DNA of 64,000 nt from RPQJ01 sp963732415 (GCA_963732415.1 CAVSZK010000008.1:1-64000); one strand, 5' to 3'; counted from the stretch's first letter, positions 51,079 to 60,775 are shown. Notes: generated by a model not told the origin, from the sequence alone. Program-made: numbers and translations.

Positions 51079-51765
51079 ATGATTGAAATCAGGCATCTGA
51101 GCCGGCACTTCCAGGTCGGTGACCAGCTGGTCAAGGCGCTCGACGCCGTGAATCTTACGATCGGTGACGGTGAATACGTTTCGATCATGGGCCCGAGCGG
51201 ATCGGGAAAGTCCACACTGCTGAACGTCATCGGACTGCTGGACCGACCGACCGAAGGTGAGTATGTGCTCGACGGGCGCGAGACAACGTCGCTCGGCGAC
51301 GACGAACTCGCTCAAGTGCGCGCACGCAGGATCGGCTTCATCTTCCAGGCGTTTCACCTCGTGCCGAGGATGACGGCGTTCGAGAATGTCGAGTTGCCGA
51401 TGGTGCTGGCGTCGGTGCCGCCGGCGGAGAGGCGCAAGCGGGCGGAGGCGGTTCTTGCAAGCCTCAACCTCATGGACCGCGCGCATCATCGCCCGGACCA
51501 GCTGTCTGGGGGCCAGCGCCAGCGAGTAGCCATCGCGCGTGCGATGGTGATGGAACCCACCGTACTGCTGGCCGACGAACCCACAGGCAACCTCGACCAC
51601 GTGTCGGGCTCCGACGTGCTCGCTGCCATCGAGTTGCTGAATGCGCGCGGCATCACGCTGCTCGTGGTCACGCACGATGACGAAGTCGCATCGCGCTCCC
51701 GGCGCAACATCCGCATGCGCGACGGGCGCATCGTGGTGGACGAGGCTACGGGTACGCGGCGATGA
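51079..51765 (+). CDS. ABC transporter ATP-binding subunit, MacB/LolD-like
   Basis: A 228-residue ATPase with Walker A GPSGSGKST (38-46), Q-loop in IGFIFQAFHLVPRMTAFEN, signature LSGGQRQRVAIARAM, Walker B VLLADEPTGNLDHVSG and H-loop LLVVTHDDEVA. The spacing puts it in the MacB/LolD/FtsE group. It overlaps the first permease gene by 4 bases (ATGA), so one four-gene operon is likely with the adaptor and the two permeases. Confidence 0.92.
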   Translation: MIEIRHLSRHFQVGDQLVKALDAVNLTIGDGEYVSIMGPSGSGKSTLLNVIGLLDRPTEGEYVLDGRETTSLGDDELAQVRARRIGFIFQAFHLVPRMTAFENVELPMVLASVPPAERRKRAEAVLASLNLMDRAHHRPDQLSGGQRQRVAIARAMVMEPTVLLADEPTGNLDHVSGSDVLAAIELLNARGITLLVVTHDDEVASRSRRNIRMRDGRIVVDEATGTRR

Positions 51766-52973
51766 GGTTCGGCGACCTGCTGCACCTGGCGAGCGAGTCC
51801 CTGGTGCGGGCACGGATGCGCAGCGCCATGATGCTCGTGGCGATGGCGATCGGGGTCGCCGCGGTCGTGGTGCTCACGTCGCTTGGTGAGGGAGCACGTC
51901 GCTACGTGACAGGGGAGTTCCAGGCGCTCGGCGCCGACCTCTTGATCGTGTTGCCCGGCCGCTCGGAGACCACCGGCATGCAGCCGGGAATGTTCGCCGG
52001 CGAGACGCCTCGCGACCTGACGCTCGACGACGCACGATCGCTATTGCGCATTCCCGGTGTCGAACGAATCGCGCCGCTGGTGATCGGCTCTGTTCCGGTG
52101 TCAGCCGGTCAACTGTCACGCGAGGTGCCGGTCATCGGCACGAGTGCCGATTTCCTGGTGGTGCGCAACCTGGCCATGGAGCAGGGCTCGTTCCTGCCGG
52201 CCGGCCAGATCGACCGCGACATGGCTGTCTGCGTGATCGGCAGCAAGGTGCGCTCCGAGTTGTTCCCGCGCGAACCGGCCGTCGGCGCCACGGTGCGAAT
52301 CGGCGATCGGCGTTTCCGCGTCATCGGCGTGCTCGCGGATTCCGGCAGGTCACTGGGATTCGACCTGCAGGAGATCGTGGTGATTCCCGTGAGCAGCGCG
52401 CTGCAGTTGTTCAACAGCGAGTCGCTGTTCCGTATCCTGATAACGTCGAGCGATCGCGATGCGATACCGCGCGTACAGCGGGCCGTGCGTGCGCAGCTCG
52501 CCGAGCGCCACCAGGGCGAGGAGGACGTCACGGTGGTGAGCCAGGACGCGGTGCTCGCGACTTTCAACCGGATCTTCACTGCGCTCACACTCACGCTGGC
52601 GGGAATCGCCTCGATCAGCCTCGCGGTGGCCGGCATCCTGATCATGAACGTGATGCTGGTCGCGGTCAGCCAGCGCACTGCCGAGGTCGGGTTGATGAAG
52701 GCGCTCGGCGCACGGAGAAGCCAGGTCACGGCGCTGTTCCTGGCCGAAGCAGTGATGCTCTCGCTGGTCGGAGCGTGTTGCGGACTCGCGGTCGGCTTCG
52801 CCGCCGTCTGGGTCATTGGCCGTTTCTATCCGGCGCTGCCGCTGGCGCCGCCCGCGTGGGCCGTGGCGCTCGCGGTGCTGACCGCGGTGGCCAGCGGCGT
52901 GGTGTTCGGCCTGCTGCCGGCACGGAAGGCAGCGCGTCTCGACCCGGTGGCGGCGCTGGCCGGGAGGCGCTGA
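51762..52973 (+). CDS. ABC transporter permease, MacB/FtsX-like, copy 1
   Basis: A 403-residue permease with one N-terminal membrane span (after residue 20), a large periplasmic MacB core domain (about 50-250) and three C-terminal spans with the FtsX-type motif AEVGLMKALGARRSQVTALFL. The ATPase domain of fused MacB is absent, since it is encoded by the separate gene upstream. The next gene encodes a clear paralogue, so the exporter probably has a heterodimeric membrane part. Confidence 0.88.
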   Translation: MRFGDLLHLASESLVRARMRSAMMLVAMAIGVAAVVVLTSLGEGARRYVTGEFQALGADLLIVLPGRSETTGMQPGMFAGETPRDLTLDDARSLLRIPGVERIAPLVIGSVPVSAGQLSREVPVIGTSADFLVVRNLAMEQGSFLPAGQIDRDMAVCVIGSKVRSELFPREPAVGATVRIGDRRFRVIGVLADSGRSLGFDLQEIVVIPVSSALQLFNSESLFRILITSSDRDAIPRVQRAVRAQLAERHQGEEDVTVVSQDAVLATFNRIFTALTLTLAGIASISLAVAGILIMNVMLVAVSQRTAEVGLMKALGARRSQVTALFLAEAVMLSLVGACCGLAVGFAAVWVIGRFYPALPLAPPAWAVALAVLTAVASGVVFGLLPARKAARLDPVAALAGRR

Positions 52974-52976
52974 GCG

Positions 52977-54176
52977 ATGCGCGCGACGGACCTTGTGCGC
53001 TACACCGGCCGGTCGATCACGGCGCATCGGATGCGCGCAATCCTGACCGCGCTCGGCATTGCGGTCGGCGTGGCTGCGGTGGTGCTGCTGACGTCGATCG
53101 GCGAGGGCGTGCGAAGATTCGTCATCTCGGAATTCACGCAGTTCGGCACCAACATCATCGGCGTCACGCCGGGGGCGACGCAGACCATGGGCGGTTCGGT
53201 CGGCGTCTTCGGCACGACGCGTCCGCTGACGATCGACGACGCTGAGGCACTGCGCCGCGTTCCGTACGTGATCGACGCGGACCCGGTGGTGCAGGGTAAT
53301 GCAGAGGTCGAGGGTAATGGACGCAAGCGGCGTGTGACGGTCTACGGCACAGGTCCGCAGTTCGCCGAGTCGCTGCGCTTTCCGGTCGGCCAGGGCGTTT
53401 ACCTGCCGCTGGACGATCCGCGCTCGCCGCGTAGTTTCGCGGTCCTGGGTTCGAAGATGGCGCACGAACTCTTCGATCGGGAAAACCCGCTTGGCGCCAA
53501 CGTGCGGGTCGGCGGCCAGCGCTTTCGGATCGTCGGCGTGATGGCGCCCAAGGGAACGGTCATCGGCCTGGACCTGGATGACACCGTGTTCATCCCGGCG
53601 GCGCGCGCGCTGGAACTGTTCAACCGGGACAGCCTGTTCGAGATCGACGTCGTGTATGAGGAGGGGGCGCCGCTGCCGGAAGTCGAGGAAGGCATCAGGC
53701 GAGTGCTGCTCGCGCGCCACGGCGATGAGGACTTCACTGTCACGCCGCAGCAGCAGATGATCGACTCGCTGGGCTCCGTGCTGGGCGTGCTGACCTTCGC
53801 AGTCGCGGCACTCGGCAGCATCTCGCTGCTGGTCGGTGCGGTCGGGATATTCACCATCATGACCATCTCGGTTCGCGAACGTACCAGCGAGATAGGCCTG
53901 CTGCGGGCGCTGGGCGCCGAGCGCGACCAGGTGCTGGCCTTGTTCCTCGCCGAGGCCGTGGTCCTTTCGTTCCTGGGTGGCCTGGCGGGCCTCGCGTTCG
54001 GTGCAGGCATCGGCGCGTTGCTCGGCGCGACCGTCAGGCAGCTGCCCGTCAGCTATTCGCCGTTCTTCATCAGCATGTCGCTGGGACTGGCGGTGCTGAT
54101 CGGCCTGGTGGCCGGCATACTGCCTGCGTTGAATGCCGCGAGGCTCGATCCTGTCGAGGCGTTGCGGGCAGAGTAG
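52977..54176 (+). CDS. ABC transporter permease, MacB/FtsX-like, copy 2
   Basis: A 399-residue permease with the same plan as the preceding one (single N-terminal span, MacB core, three C-terminal spans). The FtsX motif is SEIGLLRALGAERDQVLALFL. It differs from copy 1 along most of its length, so gene duplication followed by divergence is likely. It starts 3 bases after the copy 1 stop and is convergent with hrpB, 6 bases away. Confidence 0.88.
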   Translation: MRATDLVRYTGRSITAHRMRAILTALGIAVGVAAVVLLTSIGEGVRRFVISEFTQFGTNIIGVTPGATQTMGGSVGVFGTTRPLTIDDAEALRRVPYVIDADPVVQGNAEVEGNGRKRRVTVYGTGPQFAESLRFPVGQGVYLPLDDPRSPRSFAVLGSKMAHELFDRENPLGANVRVGGQRFRIVGVMAPKGTVIGLDLDDTVFIPAARALELFNRDSLFEIDVVYEEGAPLPEVEEGIRRVLLARHGDEDFTVTPQQQMIDSLGSVLGVLTFAVAALGSISLLVGAVGIFTIMTISVRERTSEIGLLRALGAERDQVLALFLAEAVVLSFLGGLAGLAFGAGIGALLGATVRQLPVSYSPFFISMSLGLAVLIGLVAGILPALNAARLDPVEALRAE

Positions 54177-54182
54177 CCGGCC

Positions 54183-56738
54183 TCAACCGCCCTCGCGTGG
54201 CCGCACGCGCCGGGTCGCGACTGCATCCAGTGGATTCTCGGGCCAGTAGTGCTTCGGATAGCGCCCTTTGAGCTCCTTCTTCACCTCGTGGTAGCCCCGC
54301 GACCAGAAGCTGGCAAGGTCGCGTGTCACCTGCACAGGCCGTCGCGCGGGGGAGAGCAGCTCGAGCGTGACCGGCACGCGGCCGCTGACAACGCGCGGCG
54401 ATTCCATCAGCCCGAACACTTCCTGCAGCCGCACCGCGAGTGCCGGGGCGCCAGTGGAGTAGTCGAGCGCAATCCGTGACCCGCTCGGGACGGCAAGGTG
54501 GGTCGGCGCGAGCTCCTCGAGCCGCCGCTGGGAGTTCCAGTCGAGCATCGCGTGCAGTGCGCCACGCAGGTCCAGCTTCGCGAGCTGGTCGCGACGCGTG
54601 ATGCGGTCGAGCCACGGAGCAAGCCAGGACTCCAGCGATGCGAGCAACGCGGCATCCGAAACCTCGGGCCAGTCTTCGCGCGCGCGCGGGTCGTTGTCAC
54701 GCACCAATGTTACGCGAGCACGCCACTGCTGCAGGTCGCGTGTCCAGGGCAGGCAGTCGAGGCCAATCGCCCGCACGCCCTCGAGCATGGCGGCGATGGT
54801 CGCCGATGAGTCGACGTTCCGCAGCGGCTCGTCCTGCAGCACCAGGGCGCCGAGCCGCCGGACCCGTCGTGCCGCGACCGCTTCAGCCTTCGGATCCCAG
54901 CCGACGCTCGAGTCTTCGGTGATGGCCGATGCAAAATGCCGCTCCAACAGCGCCGGATCGAGCGACGCAGCCAACTGGATCCTTGCCTCGCGATCGCCGG
55001 CATCGAGTGCTGCGACGACGACATATTCGGATCTCGCGAGCGCCGTGGGGTCGCGGAACTCGGCGCCACGACCGCCGCTCAAAAGGTACCGGCCCGGGCC
55101 GCTTTCCCGCGCTCGCCCGATGCGGTCCGGGTAGGCGAATGCCAGCAGCAGTCCCGTCGCGTCGACGGCTGGGAGCCGTGCAGCCGTCTCTTCATCCATG
55201 CTGGCGATTCGGGCCAGCTGCCGTCCCACCTGCTGCGCGACGCGCTGGATGCGGCGGATCGCGCCGGTATCCACGTCGAACTGGGCAGGCGCGGCCCTGC
55301 CGCGCAGCGCTTCGATGCGGTGGAACAGCTCCGGGTCGCGAAACCCGGGCGCGGCCCGCAACGGGTCTCGTTCCGACAACAGCGCGGCGATGCTGCACGC
55401 CAGTTCGCCCAGTCCCAGCGATCGCGCACGCAGCACCATGTGCGCCAGGCGCGGATGGATACCAAGAGTCGACATCTCGCGACCCAGTGCCGTCACGCGC
55501 CCCGTGGCGTCCACTGCCTCAAGGCGCTCGAGCAGGTCATGAGCCTGCGCGAGCGACGCCGCAGGTGGGGCATCGAGCCAGGCGAGTGTCGTGGGATCGC
55601 TGCATCCCCAGCACGCCAGTTCGAGTGCCAGCGGCGCGAGGTCGGCTTCCAGTATCTCGGCGGCGGACTGCGCCTGCAGCGTATCGTGCGTCGACTCGCT
55701 CCACAGCCGGTAGCAGGTGCCTGGCGCTGTTCGGCCCGCGCGTCCGCTTCGCTGCTCTGCCGACGCGCGGGAAATCCGCGAGGTGTCGAGACCACCCATG
55801 CCGGTGGCAGGATCGAATCGCTGGCGTCGCTCGAGGCCAGCATCCACGACGATGCGGACGCCGTCGATCGTCAGGCTGGTCTCGGCGATGTTGGTCGCGA
55901 CGACGACCTTGCGGCGTCCCCGGGGATCCGGGAGCAGCGCGGCATCCTGCTCCGCCGCGCCGAGATCCCCGTATAGAGGCAGCACCGAGAACTCGCTCGC
56001 AGGCAGGCTGGCCGTGAGACTCTCTACGACGCGACGGATCTCGCCGGCGCCGGGCAGGAAGACCAGCGCGTCCCCTTCGTGCTCATCGAGCGCGCGGAGT
56101 GTCACGGAGGTCGCCGGCCCCTCGATGCGCATGCTGCGACCGTGCGTCGCTGCGGGCGGCGGCGCGTAGCGGACATCCACCGGGAACATGCGTCCCATCG
56201 AGCGCACGACTGCGGCGTCGTCCAGGACGCCGAGCAGCGCGTCGGCTTCGAGTGTCGCCGACATTATCAGTAGCCGGAGTGTGTCGCGCAGGTGACGCTG
56301 GCTCTCGATGCAGAGCGCCAGGCCGAGGTCGCCGTGAAGATTGCGCTCGTGGAACTCATCGAAGATCACCAGCGCGACGCCCTCGAGCGCCGGGTCGCGC
56401 TGCAGCATCCGGGTCAGGATGCCCTCGGTCACGACCTCGATCCGCGTGCGGGCACTCACCCGGGTCTCGAGCCGGGTACGGAAGCCGACCGTCTGGCCGA
56501 CATCCTCGTCAAGCAGCGCGGACATGCGTTGCGCGACCGCGCGCGCCGCGATCCGTCGCGGCTCCAGCATCAGGATGAGGTCCTTTCCGCGCCAGTCCGA
56601 ATCGAGCAGGGCGAGCGGCACCACGGTGCTCTTGCCGGCGCCCGCCGGCGCTTCCAGTACGACGCAACGATGCACGGACAGTGCCTGGCGGAGTTCGGGC
56701 AGCGCATCGACGATCGGCAGCGACGGCAGGTGAATCAT
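54183..56738 (-). CDS. hrpB: ATP-dependent helicase HrpB
   Basis: An 851-residue DEAH/RHA-type helicase. Walker A is GAGKST near residue 33, the Walker B box is DEFH in VIFDEFHERNLHGDL (the HrpB variant), motif III is LIMSATLEAD and motif VI is EQRSGRAGRTAPGTCYRL. The C-terminal HA2 and HrpB-specific domains follow. The biological role of HrpB is not well defined and it is often non-essential. ATG 56738 gives the standard N-terminus; the open frame extends to 56789. Confidence 0.92.
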   Translation of the reverse strand: MIHLPSLPIVDALPELRQALSVHRCVVLEAPAGAGKSTVVPLALLDSDWRGKDLILMLEPRRIAARAVAQRMSALLDEDVGQTVGFRTRLETRVSARTRIEVVTEGILTRMLQRDPALEGVALVIFDEFHERNLHGDLGLALCIESQRHLRDTLRLLIMSATLEADALLGVLDDAAVVRSMGRMFPVDVRYAPPPAATHGRSMRIEGPATSVTLRALDEHEGDALVFLPGAGEIRRVVESLTASLPASEFSVLPLYGDLGAAEQDAALLPDPRGRRKVVVATNIAETSLTIDGVRIVVDAGLERRQRFDPATGMGGLDTSRISRASAEQRSGRAGRTAPGTCYRLWSESTHDTLQAQSAAEILEADLAPLALELACWGCSDPTTLAWLDAPPAASLAQAHDLLERLEAVDATGRVTALGREMSTLGIHPRLAHMVLRARSLGLGELACSIAALLSERDPLRAAPGFRDPELFHRIEALRGRAAPAQFDVDTGAIRRIQRVAQQVGRQLARIASMDEETAARLPAVDATGLLLAFAYPDRIGRARESGPGRYLLSGGRGAEFRDPTALARSEYVVVAALDAGDREARIQLAASLDPALLERHFASAITEDSSVGWDPKAEAVAARRVRRLGALVLQDEPLRNVDSSATIAAMLEGVRAIGLDCLPWTRDLQQWRARVTLVRDNDPRAREDWPEVSDAALLASLESWLAPWLDRITRRDQLAKLDLRGALHAMLDWNSQRRLEELAPTHLAVPSGSRIALDYSTGAPALAVRLQEVFGLMESPRVVSGRVPVTLELLSPARRPVQVTRDLASFWSRGYHEVKKELKGRYPKHYWPENPLDAVATRRVRPREGG

Positions 56739-56828
56739 CCGGTGCAGTGTAGCCGCGCCGGGCGTGACGTTGCCGTTCGGCCGGCGCAAGATGCACCGGG
56801 CGCACGACGGCGCCGTGGGAGCAGAGAA

Positions 56829-57314
56829 ATGACTGGAACGATCGGTCCGTGGTTACTGGCAGTATTGCTGGTGGTGCTCGGGGTGCTCGGCTCCGTGCTG
56901 CCCGGGCTGCCGGGCGTGCCGCTGGTGTTCGCGGGCCTGGTCGCTGCCGCCTGGGCTGACGATTTTCAGCGCGTTGGCTGGATCGTGCTCGGCCTGCTTG
57001 GACTGATGACGCTGATCTCGTTCGCGATCGACTTCATTGCCACCACGCTCGGCGCGAAGCGGGTCGGGGCCACGCGGCTTGCAATCGTTGGCGCGTTGCT
57101 CGGCACGCTGGCCGGCGTGTTCCTGGGACTGCCCGGGCTGATCCTCGGGCCGTTCATCGGCGCCATCGCGGGAGAGTTGCTGTCCCACGGAAAACTGCAG
57201 CAGGCCGGGCGGGTCGGGGTTGCTACCTGGGTAGGACTCATATTCGGGACGCTGGCAAAGCTCGCGCTCGTCTTCACCATGCTCGGGGTCTTCGCGACCG
57301 CTTACTTCATCTGA
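56829..57314 (+). CDS. DUF456 membrane protein
   Basis: A 161-residue protein, almost entirely hydrophobic, with about 5 membrane segments. Gly-rich runs match DUF456: VLGSVLPGLPGVPLVFAGLV, IDFIATTLGAKRVGA and GLPGLILGPFIGAIAGE. The function is unknown. ATG 56829 has a GGAG-like ribosome site; it is divergent from hrpB across 90 bases and convergent with the second TolB-N/TPR gene. Confidence 0.88.
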   Translation: MTGTIGPWLLAVLLVVLGVLGSVLPGLPGVPLVFAGLVAAAWADDFQRVGWIVLGLLGLMTLISFAIDFIATTLGAKRVGATRLAIVGALLGTLAGVFLGLPGLILGPFIGAIAGELLSHGKLQQAGRVGVATWVGLIFGTLAKLALVFTMLGVFATAYFI

Positions 57315-57374
57315 AAGAGGATTGATTGCCGGCGCTTCTTCGCACGCCGAAATGCATCGTGCCCTGATGGGTCG

Positions 57375-59204
57375 CTACTGCGGCAGCCTCACGTTGAACC
57401 TGATCGCGGCCAGTTGCTCCGGCGCCATGCCTAGTTTGCGCAGGAATGGCAACCATCGTGGATCGTCGTGGATCTTTCCGAACATGGGTTCGACTGCAAT
57501 CTCGGCCAGGCCGGGATCGTGGTACGCGACAGCCTTGTCCAGCCACTCAAACGCACGGTCGGCGTCGCCGCGCCAGGCCAGGACATAGGCGATGTTGTAC
57601 GCAGAGTCCTGTTCCTTGGTCCGGATCAGGTCGGCGAGCGCCGCGTCGGACTCGACCTTTCTGCCGAGCGCGTACAGCGCCATCGGAAGGCCGATTTCGC
57701 GCCAACCCTCGGGCTCCTGCTGCATCGCTGCCAGCGCCCCCGACGGATCGCCCTTCAGCAGCAGCGCGACCCCGATTGCGTACTGCGCGCCGTCATAACC
57801 CGGGCTCAGGCTGAGCGCGGTGCGATAGCTGGCGATTGCGTCATCGAGTCGGCCGGCGCTCTGGTAGGCGAAGCCCAGGTTGGCATGGCCGGTCGGACTC
57901 AACGGGTCGCGCGCGGTCACGTATTCACCGAGAGCGATGCCCTCGTCGCGGCGGCCGAGGTTGTGCGCCAGCACCGCCGCGTTGCCAATGATGTCGGTGT
58001 TCGTCGGCGCCAGTTCGAGTGCGCGCTCGTAGTGATGCGCGGCCGCCGCAGGGTCGCCGTCGTAATTCATGGCGATCGCGCCCAGTCGTGCGTAGGCCGG
58101 GGCGAAATCCGGGTCGCTCGCGAGCGCCTTGTTCGCAGCCTCACGGGCGAGCCGGTAGCCTTCGTCAATCGGGCGCAGGCCGCTGTTTACCTGGTTGGTG
58201 TAGCTGCGCGACAGGCCATCCCACGCCGCCGCATACCCGGGTGCGATCGCAAGCGCCTGCTGGTACAGCATGCTGGATCGTTCGAAGCCCTCCCTGGTGC
58301 CCTGCCGCCCGAGTTGCCGGGCCTGCAGGTAGAGCGCGTAGGCCTGCGGATCGACCGCCTGGACGGTCGGCGTCGCGCCGAGCAGCTTGATTTTCAGTTG
58401 CGCTACTACCGCTGCCGCGATCTCGTCCTGCACCGCGAAGATGTTGTCGAACGGGCGATCGTAGGTTTCCGACCAAAGCTGCGTGTCGGAGCGCGCGTCG
58501 ATCAGCTGTGCGGTGATACGCACCTGGTTTCCGGACCGGCGCACCGAGCCCTCGAGTACGTGTGCCACGTTCAGGCGCCGCGCGACCTCCGGGATCTCGA
58601 GATCCTTCCCCTTGAACGAGAATGCCGAGGAGCGCGAAATCACCCGCAGCTGGGGAATCTTTGCCAACAGGTTCAGCAGTTCCTCGGAAATGCCATCCGA
58701 GAAATACTCCTGTTCCACGTCCGCGCCAATGTTCACGAACGGCAGGACGGCGATCGACTTGTCGCCGAACGACTCGACCAGTGCCTCGCTGCGACCTTCC
58801 TGCCGAGCGGCGGCAACCTGTTCGGATTGCTGCTGCTGCAGCGCCGCGCCGCGAAGGGGCGCGAGCACGAACTTGTCAAAGGCGAAGTAGACCAGTGCCA
58901 GCGCCAGAACCACCATGATCACCCGGCCCAGCATGCGGCCAGTCTGCGGGGTAATGGACTCGGCGCGTTCGACCTCCGACTCGCGCTTCAGGCCCTCGGG
59001 GGTAAGCTCGAAAGCCCAGGCGAAGATCAACGCGGGGACGAAGCCTATTGCCAGCGCGACGACGACGCCGCGCGAAAGCCAGGCCGGCGCGTCGAAAATC
59101 GGCAATACCGTGCCTGCTACCTGCACGACCAGCCACGCGCCCACCACGTAGAGTCCGGCGACCCGGATAACGTTGCGGCGCTTCAGCTCGTCGATGAATG
59201 ACAA
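57375..59204 (-). CDS. TolB-N-domain/TPR membrane protein, copy 2
   Basis: A 609-residue paralogue of the gene at 22999. It has the same layout: two hydrophobic segments in the first 75 residues (VIRVAGLYVVGAWLVVQVAG, then ALAIGFVPALIFAWAFELTP), a third near 90-110, a TolB N-terminal-like domain (SIAVLPFVNIGADVEQEYFS, VAHVLEGSVRRSGNQVRI, LWSETYDRPFDNIFAVQ) and C-terminal TPRs. Start is at 59204, with 115 bases up to the preceding same-strand gene that hold nothing clear. Function unknown. Confidence 0.85.
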   Translation of the reverse strand: MSFIDELKRRNVIRVAGLYVVGAWLVVQVAGTVLPIFDAPAWLSRGVVVALAIGFVPALIFAWAFELTPEGLKRESEVERAESITPQTGRMLGRVIMVVLALALVYFAFDKFVLAPLRGAALQQQQSEQVAAARQEGRSEALVESFGDKSIAVLPFVNIGADVEQEYFSDGISEELLNLLAKIPQLRVISRSSAFSFKGKDLEIPEVARRLNVAHVLEGSVRRSGNQVRITAQLIDARSDTQLWSETYDRPFDNIFAVQDEIAAAVVAQLKIKLLGATPTVQAVDPQAYALYLQARQLGRQGTREGFERSSMLYQQALAIAPGYAAAWDGLSRSYTNQVNSGLRPIDEGYRLAREAANKALASDPDFAPAYARLGAIAMNYDGDPAAAAHHYERALELAPTNTDIIGNAAVLAHNLGRRDEGIALGEYVTARDPLSPTGHANLGFAYQSAGRLDDAIASYRTALSLSPGYDGAQYAIGVALLLKGDPSGALAAMQQEPEGWREIGLPMALYALGRKVESDAALADLIRTKEQDSAYNIAYVLAWRGDADRAFEWLDKAVAYHDPGLAEIAVEPMFGKIHDDPRWLPFLRKLGMAPEQLAAIRFNVRLPQ

Positions 59205-59319
59205 GATTGAGTCGCTCGCTTGGTGGCTGGCGAGGCTAGCGTAGCAAGTCAGGCGGGAAACTCAATGGCGAGGCCGGGCGCCGCTGATGGATCTCAACCG
59301 GTCAGCTATCCGCCTTCGC

Positions 59320-60234
59320 TTACTGCGCCGCGCACTCCGCCTCGCGACCCCGCACCACGCGCCGGCCGGCGAGCGGGCCGTGCGTCTCGGTGACTATGGT
59401 GTGCTGGCCCTCTACGTGGTCATCGTCGTAGAAATAGATCACGACCCAGTCGCGTGTCCGGTTGAGCTGGTGGGCCAGGGCAGTGTTCGAGTACAGGGCG
59501 GTGTAGTGCCGGCCGTCCCGCGTAAGGTGCAGCACCGGCAGCCACGCTTCGCCCGCGGGGTTGAAGCGACGCGGTGCAATCGTCGGCAGGTCGCCACGCG
59601 CAGCCTTCTCGCGGTACATGCGATCGACGGCCAGAAGTTCTGCGACCGAAGGCTGGTCGGCGGCCGCTTCGACCACGACGCCCGGCCCTCCGGGCCTGGT
59701 CCATGCAGGGCGCCGTGCCCGCCCGCGTGACAGCATCACCTGCAGGCTTGCGCGGATCGCGGCCGCGCGCCTGGGGCCGACCCCTGCGACCTTTTCGAGC
59801 CGCCCGTCGTACGCGGCAGCCTCCAGGGCCTCCAGCGTATCGACATGCAGGTCGTCGTGGATGCGCTCTGCCAGCCTGTGTCCGAGGCCCGGAAGCAGGG
59901 TGAAGAGCTGAACCGGGTCCGCGCTGCCGCGCAGGCGCTCCAGCTGCGCCCATCGTCCTGTACGCCACATCTCCACCAGCGCTCCGGCGATGCCGCGGCC
60001 GATGCCCGGCAGTGCCTCCAGGCCCTCAGCGCCCTCCTGCTCGATGGTGTGTCCGATATCGCCGGGCAGGTCGAGCAGCGTGTCGGCCGCGCGACGATAC
60101 GCCGATACCCGGAACGGATTGGCACCCTGGGCCTCGAGCAGGGCCGCCGCCTCGCGCAGCCGGTCGGCGCAGTCGACGTTGATCGGTCCGCGTGACCCGG
60201 TCGCCTGCTGGTTCGCGGTCGGTATTGCGGCCAT
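59320..60234 (-). CDS. PolX-type helix-hairpin-helix protein
   Basis: A 304-residue protein resembling only the N-terminal helix-hairpin-helix region of DNA polymerase X (about 20-190: ANPFRVSAYRRAADTLLDLP, ALPGIGRGIAGALVEM, VAGVGPRRAAAIRASL). The polymerase and PHP domains are missing. The remaining C-terminal domain (about 215-300) is conserved in proteobacterial proteins of this type: APRRFNPAGEAWLPVLHLTR, YSNTALAHQLNRTRDWVVIY and VRGREAECAAQ. DNA binding is likely; the function is unknown. It starts 3 bases after the CBS gene, so the two are probably one transcript. Confidence 0.8.
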   Translation of the reverse strand: MAAIPTANQQATGSRGPINVDCADRLREAAALLEAQGANPFRVSAYRRAADTLLDLPGDIGHTIEQEGAEGLEALPGIGRGIAGALVEMWRTGRWAQLERLRGSADPVQLFTLLPGLGHRLAERIHDDLHVDTLEALEAAAYDGRLEKVAGVGPRRAAAIRASLQVMLSRGRARRPAWTRPGGPGVVVEAAADQPSVAELLAVDRMYREKAARGDLPTIAPRRFNPAGEAWLPVLHLTRDGRHYTALYSNTALAHQLNRTRDWVVIYFYDDDHVEGQHTIVTETHGPLAGRRVVRGREAECAAQ

Positions 60235-60237
60235 GGC

Positions 60238-60678
60238 TCAGGCCACCTCGTCGGGTCCCGGATCCGGGTACTGCTCGTGCAGCACGCGCGCCAGCGCAAG
60301 GCAGGCGTCCGTCGTCGTGAAGATACCGACCAGCCTTTCGCCACGGGTAACAAGAGCGGAGCCCAGGTGCCGCTCGGCCATTGTTGCCGCGACGGTCAGC
60401 AGCGGAGTGCCGGCGTCCACGACGTAGGCATCGGGCTGGAATACGTCGCGCACCGAGAGTTCCCGCTCCGGTGGCGAGCCGAGGTCCGGACCCAGCGCCA
60501 GCTTGATGTCGCGATCGGTCAGCACTCCGGCGAGTTGGCCCCTTTCGGTAACCGGCAGGTGGCGAATGCGGCGCTCGCGCAGGAACGCGTGAGCCTCGGC
60601 CAGCGGCGCGTCCACGTCCACCGAGTACGGGAACGGCGTCATGTAGGCGAGGATCTGCGGAGAGTGATTGCGTGACAT
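60238..60678 (-). CDS. CBS-pair domain protein
   Basis: A 146-residue protein with two CBS domains (about 15-70 and 80-140): FLRERRIRHLPVTERGQLAG then GVLTDRDIKLALG, and later LLTVAATMAERHLGSALV with FTTTDACLALARVLHE. Such stand-alone pairs bind adenosine nucleotides as regulators. ATG 60678 is chosen; the open frame reaches 60738. It precedes the helix-hairpin-helix gene and is divergent from a hydrolase. Confidence 0.85.
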   Translation of the reverse strand: MSRNHSPQILAYMTPFPYSVDVDAPLAEAHAFLRERRIRHLPVTERGQLAGVLTDRDIKLALGPDLGSPPERELSVRDVFQPDAYVVDAGTPLLTVAATMAERHLGSALVTRGERLVGIFTTTDACLALARVLHEQYPDPGPDEVA

Positions 60679-60769
60679 CGGGCGGACCCAGGTCCCTGCG
60701 ACAGGGCGATGGTGCGCCGCCGGCCGCGCGCCGCACATTCGGGTTTTACGAGATGCGGCGCAAATGCTC

Positions 60770-60775
60770 TATGAT
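60770..60775 (+). promoter_or_regulatory. Candidate -10 (TATGAT) for the large hydrolase gene
   Basis: TATGAT, 39 bases before the ATG at 60815. A matching -35 hexamer is not convincing (TTACGA at 18 bases), so the promoter is only a possibility. Confidence 0.3.

Noticed and set aside
57468..59201. A 577-residue open frame antisense to the second TolB-N/TPR gene
   Set aside because: The reverse strand has clear TolB-N and TPR motifs. This frame is a codon-bias shadow.
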